A DNA stretch of 64,000 nucleotides from positions 145,504 to 209,503 of the forward strand of contig LUCM01006167.1 of NCBI GenBank assembly GCA_008360955.1. Direction: 5' to 3'. Origin of the DNA: Fasciolopsis buskii. Its lineage: Eukaryota > Platyhelminthes > Trematoda > Plagiorchiida > Fasciolidae. Shown here one piece after another: positions 57,001 to 64,000 of this stretch. Every line of letters starts with the position of its first letter. Position 1 is the stretch's first letter. Made by a program: the position numbers and the translations under genes. The notes under the pieces were generated by a model. The model saw only the letters and a list, made by a program, of their open reading frames with translations. It did no database searches and had not been told where the DNA came from.

Positions 57001-57569
57001 TAGGCAGAAGGGCTAAAGATATTTGGTTGGAGACAGAAGAAACAGGTTGAATAAGAGAGGATACTCTGAGCAGTAGCACACTTATCAATACCCATTCCAC
57101 CTGCGCTCGGTGCAATGGGCAGCGCGGTCTTGATTATCCTATGCGACAACCGATTCAGTATGTGGTTATCTGTAGACATGTAACTCATGGGGATTGATGG
57201 GCAGGTACTGCTAGGGAGTGCAGCCACTAAGCAGAAGAACGGTTGGGGTTCTCAACCAAAGTCTTCGGTTCTGACAAGGGCCTGACTGCAAGGCAGCGGA
57301 GTGTAGCTGAGTGGAAGCTCATCTACTTGGATCAATTATCCTTTCATTCGTTTTTCCGACTGTGTTGTCAACTCAGATCAACCTCCGACTTGGGAGGACC
57401 GGGAGACTAATTCATCAGGCCTCTCCCGCTTCAACTCCCAGGCATGATTGGATTTTCAGATAAGCCGTCTTGTATAGCTCGTTTGACCATGGAAGCACAC
57501 AAGCCGTCAAAACACGTCAAGATGCAGTCTCGGTGTGGCAATGGTAGTCCAAAAACCTTAATGAATAGT

Positions 57570-57670
57570 GCACACAATAAATTCCAAGCTAGACCGGTTG
57601 TCACGCAGAGTAATCAGAACAGTACCGCCCATTGCATCTAGTAGAGTGGGTAGCGATGAGCATAAGCCTG
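57570..57670 (+). mobile_element. short RTE leader fragment
   Basis: GGTTGTCACGCAGAGTAATC, CCGCCCATTGCATCTAG and GTGGGTAGCGATGAGCATAA follow the order of 39,736-39,815 in the reference copy. It lies next to the 5' end of the 54,300-57,550 copy in opposite orientation. Confidence 0.55.
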
Positions 57671-58429
57671 TTATTTCTTGTGCAGGTTTAACGTCCCACT
57701 GCCTTATGGATCAAAGGGTCCAAACGTTCACGTAGCAACTTCTCGCCATAAGGGTGAGATGGGTACATTACCCTTCCTCGCAGAAACCAGACCGGCGGGA
57801 CTGATTGTGCGAGAGATCCGAGAACAAAAGATAACACAAGACCCGCTTTATATTAGATTTTGCCTTGGGCCCGCGCATTGAATCAATAAATCAAGATTAC
57901 ATAGAGGAACGTAGGTACAGAGGTGGATGTCAGTTCTTGTGCACACCATCGGAGAATTCTGGGCGCGTTTGATCCTCTGGGTGTTTTTTGTCCAGTGTCA
58001 ACTAAACTGTCGACAGGGAGGCTTGCCTCGCGATTAAAGCTAAAAAGCACAAACGCTTATAAACAATTTCATAACGGATGACGAATGTCCGGCGTAAACC
58101 AGCGTGATCCGTAGAGGCCCGATGGAACGACTAACTTTCGTTACTTCTTGTTGCAGTACGCGAGAACCCGACGAGCCCCGCGTGAGAAACTTGAGGGTCA
58201 TTTGATCAAAGCCCAAAGTCATTTGAAACTAGAATGGATCTCAGGTTGTCCATTTTTAACGGTGTTTGCAAATTTCTCTTGCTTCATAAACTCAGATCGC
58301 ATTTTGTAAGCATTTGTTAACTATTTGAGTGTGCATACACTGCCTTAATTCCGCAGGTTTCACTGCATTATGTGGGTTTTGTGGTTTATAGTACACGTAG
58401 TTGTGGTTATGCTGTATTTATATTATTCC
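57671..58429. other. no supported gene
   Basis: Nothing recognised apart from a short shared stretch with about 50,044 (see 48,726-50,375). Confidence 0.35.
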
Positions 58430-59145
58430 CGTTTATGACTGAGAGACCGAGATGGTCAGACAGCCGATGGAAACAGCTAATGGAGGGAAGCAGGATTCAG
58501 AGAGCAGTGAGGCGACAAGCGGGAACAAAAGCTAAGTTAGATGTATCGGATGATGGAACTCAGTGTGACGCATGCATGCTCTGATATAACAGAAGGCGCA
58601 GCAAGGTTGCAAAAAGGGCTTATGACATCTACGATCTGTTGGTGAGGAAAAAGAATATTCCGGACGGGAAACTCGTTCTAATACCTCCGTAGACGACAGC
58701 TATTCCACAGATCAGGGGGAGACTAGGCCTACACAAACGGACGCTAGTTTTGGCATGGATCAGAGACGTTGCAGACGCTAATCAACTTAGTCAATCTGGC
58801 ACTAGGCCACCAGGAAAACGTGACCGTAGAAAGACTAACTTTAATGCCGGGAAGCTGTTCAGAGGAACAGAAAATCGCACTAGATTAGCTAGCCTGTAAA
58901 GAAAAATGGGAATACCGGTTCATGCTCGGATAGAGCTCCGACTGGGGAACCGGGGACCCCAAGCGAAGCGAACTCAGGACTATACCAGACCTGTCCTGGT
59001 CGAATTCGGTAACCCGATACACCAGAACACTATCTTGGCCGCAGCTGAGAAATTTCTCCAGCCCGCCAACCAGAGAATTCGGATCGCACTAGACAACGAC
59101 ATTCAACCTAGGAGTGCCGTTAGAAATGGAGAGCAAAATTTTTAA
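58430..59145 (+). pseudogene. probable CR1-like ORF1 remnant
   Basis: Plus-strand frames are rich in Lys and Arg. They contain RKVAKRAYDIYDLLVRKKNI (about 58,600), LACKEKWEYR-like CR1 ORF1 debris, and VLVEFGNPIHQNTILAAAEK followed by NQRIRIALDNDIQPRSAVRN at about 59,000-59,130. The last block has the P-R-P-V-x-V-x-F, A-x-K-L, I-x-x-D-x-T-P-x-x-R pattern of CR1-type ORF1 proteins, which bind RNA. The frames are broken and the identification rests on this pattern alone. Confidence 0.45.
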
Positions 59146-59149
59146 TGTG

Positions 59150-59965
59150 GACTTGGTAATTCGCGAGAGAAAATTTTAGCCCTAATCCATGAATAAGGTA
59201 GGCTTAAGTACACCGAATAAGCGGCCGTGGACATACAGCAAGTGTCCATGGCATGGTGGTTTTTTGCCTAGCAGGTATTCCCTCTAGAATATACCGTTGG
59301 TGATGCTGACTTCGCTAGTGTGGCTTGCCAACTAAATAAGGCCACTGCCCTTTGTCTTACGGCACTGACTCGTCAAAGTATTCCAGAACTGGCAGCCGCC
59401 TCGTCAGGAATGACTTTGATGTTTTGTAGAACGCGCCTGGCTGCGCAAAGACTCCAATAAAGAAGGCCTACTCTGGATTGGGAGACCGAAAAGTAGCCCA
59501 CAATGCATGCAATCATGAATATGAATGACTTTTGGACGGGCATTTCTCGCTCCTCTATTGCGTTTTCCTGATGATCTGATCAAAACAACATTGAGGCACA
59601 AGAAATCAACATTAGAGATCACACAAAAGCCCAATAACAGACATTATCGGGCGCCATGGCGCAGACAAAGACTAGGCTAAGCGTCCGTGTGCCTCCCACG
59701 AGGGGATGTGTAGCCCCTAAATGCACAATAAAACAAAGCCCCCTGTCTTATAAAGCAGGGTCGCCAAAATTAAGCGTGTCAAGAGAGCGCTCTCCCAGGC
59801 GGATGCAAATGATCGGATCTTTAGGGTGGGAAAGAGGAGGACTGGCGTCCCGGAGCTCAGCAAGCGAGAAGGCCGACACTGCAAGACTCACCAAATGGAA
59901 ACTCAGGACCTCAAACCACAGTAAGCGGCAGGGCCTCCGAGTCCGTAGTCGCACAACGGAATGAG
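59150..59965. other. no supported gene
   Basis: Open frames on both strands lack recognisable motifs. It is perhaps leader or linker sequence of the CR1-like remnants on either side. Confidence 0.35.
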
Positions 59966-59969
59966 GCGG

Positions 59970-60370
59970 ACCGGATGTTCTAGTTCAAGTTCCAGTTCCA
60001 GTTAGATTACAGGACTATACGGTGAGCTGCCTGATCGTCCAGGTTCTAGCACCGAGAGCTCCTCAGATCTGAGGATGCTCCGACAACAGGAGAATGGAAA
60101 ACCTTCTTCTGTTCCTACAAAAGGAAAAACAATTAACGAGGTGCTTTCCTTTCGAACATATCCTCAGCTCCACTTTTCACATATTATCCGCTCGAAATAC
60201 AGACAGCTGTAGATTATCAAGTCCTTTTTTAAGTTCGCGTACTGATCCCACCTTAACCACTCCCTCTAGTGACTCATTTCAGCCATTCACCAGCGGTATG
60301 CCAAACGATTTTCTTCTCAAATCGGTGGTTACGTGTTCTTGAACAATGTTTTCACATTCCCCCTTAGTGT
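59970..60370 (-). pseudogene. CR1-like 3' end fragment
   Basis: The minus strand reads TDLRRKSFGIPLVNG, then NESLEGVVKVGSVRELKKGL, the last block of CR1-type proteins (LRxHxxKL..., NSLPEEVVxAxSVxxFKxxLD). The 3' untranslated part carries GAACTGGAACTGGAACTTG-like short repeats near 59,990. Parallel sequence at 60,480-60,620 shows that two CR1 3' ends lie in tandem. Confidence 0.6.
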
Positions 60371-60479
60371 ACTGTTCCCCCTTATCTGGCATAAGGCTCC
60401 CCGGTGATCCCGTATCTCGGTCGAACACTTGATGATACTTCAGTTCAGTTTCCTGTCCAGTTCGATTCCATTCTCTTTA

Positions 60480-62800
60480 CGGAGTGATCTCTAGTCTCCC
60501 GGATTCTTGCACCGAAAGCTCCCTGGATCGGATAATGCTTCGACGATGGTGGAATTGCGAATCTTGTACGTGACTGTAACTCTTACTCCCGTCCTCCTAA
60601 AAATGGGAAAAATAATGATATACACTCTCCTCCCAAACACAGGTAGCCATGCATTATCTATCCTCCCTTTGAACTCACACCTCAACTGTTTCTTCTGGCA
60701 GCTTCTTCCGACCATTCTTCGCTTGTATGGCAAACGGTTTGCCTCTCAACCCTGTAGCTGCCCACTCTCTCATAATCTGTTTCCCGTTCCCTGTTATTTC
60801 GTCGCTCTACCCTATATGGAACAGGATGCCACGTGCACTGGCCATTCCCTTAACGAAATTGAAAGCTTGTATTTCCCAAGGGAGTATATGTCCAGTGCTC
60901 TCAACATCTGCCCATATCTCATGTACCCCAGCTCTCTAAAGCAAAATGTAAAATTACACTTAAACTGCTTCACCATTTTCATGGCCCTAACTAAACAGGA
61001 CCTCCTGGCCTAGGAACGCTATTCCATATGCGGTTGTGAAAGCCTATTGAACAGCTGCAGAACCCTGATGAACCTGGGTCCTACAGTCCTCCCAAGTTAG
61101 CGTAAGGTACACCATGCATTGATGGTCGCCTTCTGACATTGTAGATTTGGTCCGAAGTCCGCACTCACTAATATCCCAAGATCCCTTGTCTGGTGTGTTG
61201 CTCCGTCACCACCTGATGTTCGGAGGACCCGTGTGGCGGGTGGAATTAGCTTCCTTCCCTGAGACACTGTCACTCGCTGAAGTCCAAAGGAAGGACCCAT
61301 CTTATCAGTGACTGTTAAAATTCACCCAGATGCCTCTGGATACCTTCACTGTCTGCTGTTCCTAATAGTTTACAGTCAAATGTGAACATGATACACAGAT
61401 TTCCAATCTGTTTTCATGACATTGACGCGCATCAGGAAGAGCAGTGGCTTGTAAGATAATACTGAGGCACCCCGCTCCACGCAATCCTGTGTATGATGGA
61501 CACCCCTTGATTCTCATCCTGAAGGATATGCCATTTAGGCAATGTGCTATCCAGTTGACCACCTTAGCGTCCACCCCGGAAGCCTTCACTTTTCACCCAA
61601 GAAACCTTTGGTTAAGGAAACTGATGGCCTTCTGGAAATCCAAGTATCAGACTTCTATTCTTTTTCCCCTGTCCATCCTAAACGTTACTTCCCCCAGAAA
61701 GCTAGTCACAATTGTCAGGCACGAAGGTGTGTGCGAAATGCCATGTTTTCTGCCATCGTTGGCCTGTTTACCTCCGAGTGATTGGCTATCCTTTCGCGCA
61801 CGACCCCTTCAGGGGTTTTCAGCATGGGTCTTTAGCTTCCACAGTTGCCTCTATTCCCTCCGTTATCCGCCGGTATGACTGTTGACATTATTAAGTCCTT
61901 TGGAAACCGTCCTTCATTCAGCGATGTATTTTAAAGATGGGTGAAATGTTTCACTATGATTTGCACTAGCGGCTTTACTGGCTGGATCCCGTCTGGCCCT
62001 GCTCTCTTTCGACAAGTCAGCTTGTCTCAGGCTGTCCCACGCTTCTTCCTCGTGATTAGCTTGCTTGACATCACCACCATAAGGGAGCCTTGGTTCGGTG
62101 TCTTTCACTTTACACCTTGATCCCATCTGCATACTGCTTGGGAAAATTCCAAAAGAGAGTGGGTTTTCTCCTGGTTGTTTGTCGATCTATTCCGTTGGTT
62201 GCTTTTCACTCCATCGACGGTCTTTGAGATAGCAAATTTAAATTGTGCATAATGGTAATAAACTTTGGATCTAGTTTTAATGGTCTAAGCAGTGCGCTCC
62301 TCACTCAAAATTTTCGCTGGATGAATGACACTCTCTTTCTGTCGACTATATACCTCAGGCGATTTGGGCAACCGATTACTTTGGGCTTCCGGCTCCCGTG
62401 GTTCTATCCATCAATCTCGGTGACAGCCTCTTTCGTTTGATCCTGAACAGCATTGTAACTGAGTCTGTTATTGCTGTTAATTGGCCCTTAGTGGCGTTCC
62501 ATATAGTTGCTACACCTTTCTGCTTCCCATGGAGTTTGAAGACCAAGTTTTTTCAGTCTACTCTTATCCGTCCCTGGGAAGTTCCCGCCGTACTTGCCGG
62601 GGATCTCCAGTCCTTGCAGAGTCATTGCCATGCCGATTGCGGCACGGTTGTTTCTGCCAATTGGTTTTCCAGCTCACGACTCCCCATGTCTTTCGGTGCC
62701 TTCGTGATCACCAAGTCGAAGACCGAGGATGCTTTGCCGAGGCCCTATTGAGTCCCTTGAGCGACGTGTTGAACCGTCCCACTTGCGTGCATGAACTCTA
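60480..62800 (-). pseudogene. CR1-like reverse transcriptase remnant
   Basis: Leftward on the minus strand: FLGEVTFRMDRGKRIEVXYL followed by DFQKAINFLNQRFLG (the VYLDFxKAFDxVxHxxLL block, about 61,600-61,690), VDAKVVNWIAHCLNGISFRM and RIKGCPSYTGLRGAG (about 61,480-61,580), then a damaged YADD region. After it come TRDLGILVSADFGPNLQCQK (the RDLGVxVxxDLKxxxxC block, about 61,140-61,210), and GLRGKPFAIQAKNGRKKLPE (about 60,700-60,770) at the C-terminus. Stops and shifts are frequent. Confidence 0.75.
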
Positions 62801-63260
62801 GCAGTTGATGTCTAAAAGTATATTCTGGGGCTATGTTATAGGCCCATTCAACCTTGGAAGCGTTAAAATTCCGTAGTATGGGAACATTTCCAAATGATCC
62901 CACGCCCATCTTGAGAAAATGAAACAACTCCTGATTCTCCGCTGAAGTCAATCTGACGCTTCGTTACACGCTTACAGCCGAGATTCCGCAGTCCACAGAA
63001 TGTGCATGCTTGACGTACCCAGTTTATGTTCTCCATGTGCATCGTAATCTTCAGCCAATTTGGTCAACGTTCCGCCCCCTATTCGCCCATGTCCCCCATC
63101 CCTTCTAAAGAATGAGTATTCTATGCCTATTGATTCATTCTCTCTTTCCGACGGCTGCAGCGTTTGCGTAGGACACTCGCATCCCTCCCTCACGCGGTTC
63201 TTCTTGCTGCTGAACGGAAAAAGTCCCAAGTGTAACAGTCTGGAGCCCCACCCGCTTCTG
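62240..63260 (-). pseudogene. CR1-like endonuclease remnant
   Basis: The minus strand gives IEYSFFRRDGGHGRIGGGTL (the GYxLFRxDRxxRxGGGVAL block, about 63,090-63,150), then PILRNFNASKVEWAYNIAPE (the LLGDFNAPxIDW block, about 62,840-62,910) and HQLLEFMHASGTVQHVAQGT. After a shift comes SVFDLVITK (SLLDLVFTR). The GDFN aspartate is changed to asparagine in the GNFN-like position. It lies directly upstream of the RT remnant, in the usual order for one element. Confidence 0.75.
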
Positions 63261-63638
63261 CGCTTTCAGCATCCTTTTTCCGGTTCCTCCGGTGTGCGGC
63301 AATCACGGGCGTCTGTTTCAAAATTTAGTCTCCGAATTGGCGCCCTCCCACCAGTTTCATGTATAGCCCCACTACACGACTTGGAATTCGGCTGACCTCC
63401 TTTGCCCAACTTGTAGGTTCCCATTTTGGGGTTTGCAGCCATGCGGTTTTGAATTATGAAGACCTACCCTTGGTATCTCTAGATTTGATCCTGCGGATGG
63501 CAGCATCCTCCGGTTCCGTGGTAATCGTTCCCTCGATGATCGTTTTTATTCCACCGGCTGCCGCCAAAAGTATGTCCCGATGCGTCTGGTGTGCGAACTC
63601 AACCAGTGTTGGCCGTGAATCTCGTCCTCCAATATTCC

Positions 63639-64000
63639 CTAGAGTAGTACTTTTTTAACAGCTACTTGCATTTTCACAGTTCGAAGCAGATTCGCTACAT
63701 GGTATCTCGTCGCCCCTTCGCCCAACTTCCCAAGACTTATACAGAGCTCTTCGATCACAGGGGCAGCGGCTTCAGGATTTAGAGTCAAGGCGATGTCGCC
63801 AGACATCTGTAGCGCTTGCTCTGCATTTCGCAGCTTTGCGTGTATTTTTGAGTGCCTGGCCTCTGAGATGCCAAAGTCCACTTGTTGGATTCCTATTTCC
63901 GTGAGAATTTCACCGCTCTTCTTGGACCCATTCTTTGGTTTTGGGTCTACTTTTGGTTCGCCATTATCTTCTGACTCTGTTCCTTTTTTGGGGAAAACTT
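63639..64000 (-). CDS. unidentified frame at the window edge, perhaps CR1 ORF1
   Basis: The minus-strand translation is open from the window end to about 63,639. It starts lysine- and aspartate-rich (DPKPKNGSKKSGEILTE) and continues with ISEARHSKIHAKLRNAEQAL, APVIEELCISLGKLGEGATR and YHVANLLRTVKMQVAVKKVL. It has even amino-acid use, helix-like periodicity and no internal stop, which sets it apart from the neighbouring debris. It lies upstream of the CR1 endonuclease on the same strand, so it may be that element's ORF1. A host exon is also possible. The 5' end is outside the window. Confidence 0.35.
   Translation of the reverse strand, partial: VFPKKGTESEDNGEPKVDPKPKNGSKKSGEILTEIGIQQVDFGISEARHSKIHAKLRNAEQALQMSGDIALTLNPEAAAPVIEELCISLGKLGEGATRYHVANLLRTVKMQVAVKKVLL

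Larger units (their letters stand above)
54300..57550 (-). mobile_element. RTE-like copy with both ends, interrupted by an N gap
   Basis: On the minus strand it starts at about 57,550 with CACACCGAGACTGCATC, passes through the RTE leader, endonuclease and RT, and ends near 54,300 with a decayed GATGTTGGTGATGATG tail. Both ends align with the reference copy at 39,340-42,354. The middle of the RT is lost in 774 Ns. The 3' section 54,440-54,707 is nearly identical to 41,930-42,210 of the reference copy, while the tail has decayed. I could not find a convincing target-site duplication. Confidence 0.8.

Noticed and set aside
60507..61878. Plus-strand open frames of 168 and 144 codons
   Set aside because: They are antisense to the CR1 RT blocks on the minus strand (RDLGILVSADF, VDAKVVNWIAHC).
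1..64000. CRISPR arrays, operons, ribosome binding sites and rho-independent terminators
   Set aside because: The window is eukaryotic by gene structure and repeat content. No regularly spaced repeat array is present.

Overview
The window looks like nuclear DNA from a repeat-rich parasitic flatworm. A digenean trematode is most likely, but I infer this from gene structure and repeat families, not from a database match. The support is: one host gene with 34-41 bp introns beside a 9.5 kb intron, a tRNA-related SINE, and remnants of RTE-like, CR1/Jockey-like, Penelope-like, LTR and Tc1/mariner-like elements on both strands. Most of the longer open reading frames are pieces of decayed retroelements, not host genes.

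Layout. 1-8,000: mostly anonymous sequence, with two open frames of unknown meaning (4210-4926 minus, 5623-6246 plus) and a tRNA-related SINE (about 6311-6540). 8,075-8,645: RTE reverse transcriptase (RT) fragment on the minus strand. 8,650-18,070: no gene I can support. 18,075-23,280: an old RTE copy on the plus strand, split by a Penelope-like element (18,231-20,916) with RT and GIY-YIG remnants. 23,523-26,855 and 35,976-38,086: a 2.1 kb near-identical inverted pair of internally deleted RTE copies; the left one also carries a 1,071 bp exact tandem copy joined by a single N. 28,650-30,125: a decayed non-LTR RT. 30,154-30,860: a Tc1/mariner-like transposase remnant. 33,950-35,560: a Jockey/CR1-type endonuclease-RT remnant. 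39,340-42,354: an RTE copy with both ends and an 11 bp target-site duplication. 45,333-53,279: three copies of one LTR family, a 235 bp RTE deletion derivative and more RTE/CR1 debris. 54,300-57,550: another RTE copy with a 774 bp N gap. 58,430-64,000: CR1-like ORF1, endonuclease and RT remnants running off the window end.

Host gene. The one gene I can name is THOC7, the THO/TREX complex subunit used in mRNA export, on the minus strand at 33,327-43,740. I could join seven coding exons. Introns 1-4 are 34, 41, 36 and 37 bp, intron 5 is 9,527 bp and holds three retroelement insertions, and intron 6 is 99 bp. The reading frame is clean except for one apparent extra base in exon 3 (around 43,494-43,503).

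Nothing here works as an operon. The story is one small housekeeping gene embedded in layers of retroelement insertion, with several insertions clean enough to show their target-site duplications. Three assembly gaps or joins (24,594; 40,103; 54,708-55,481) fall inside RTE copies and should be kept in mind when reading the repeats.
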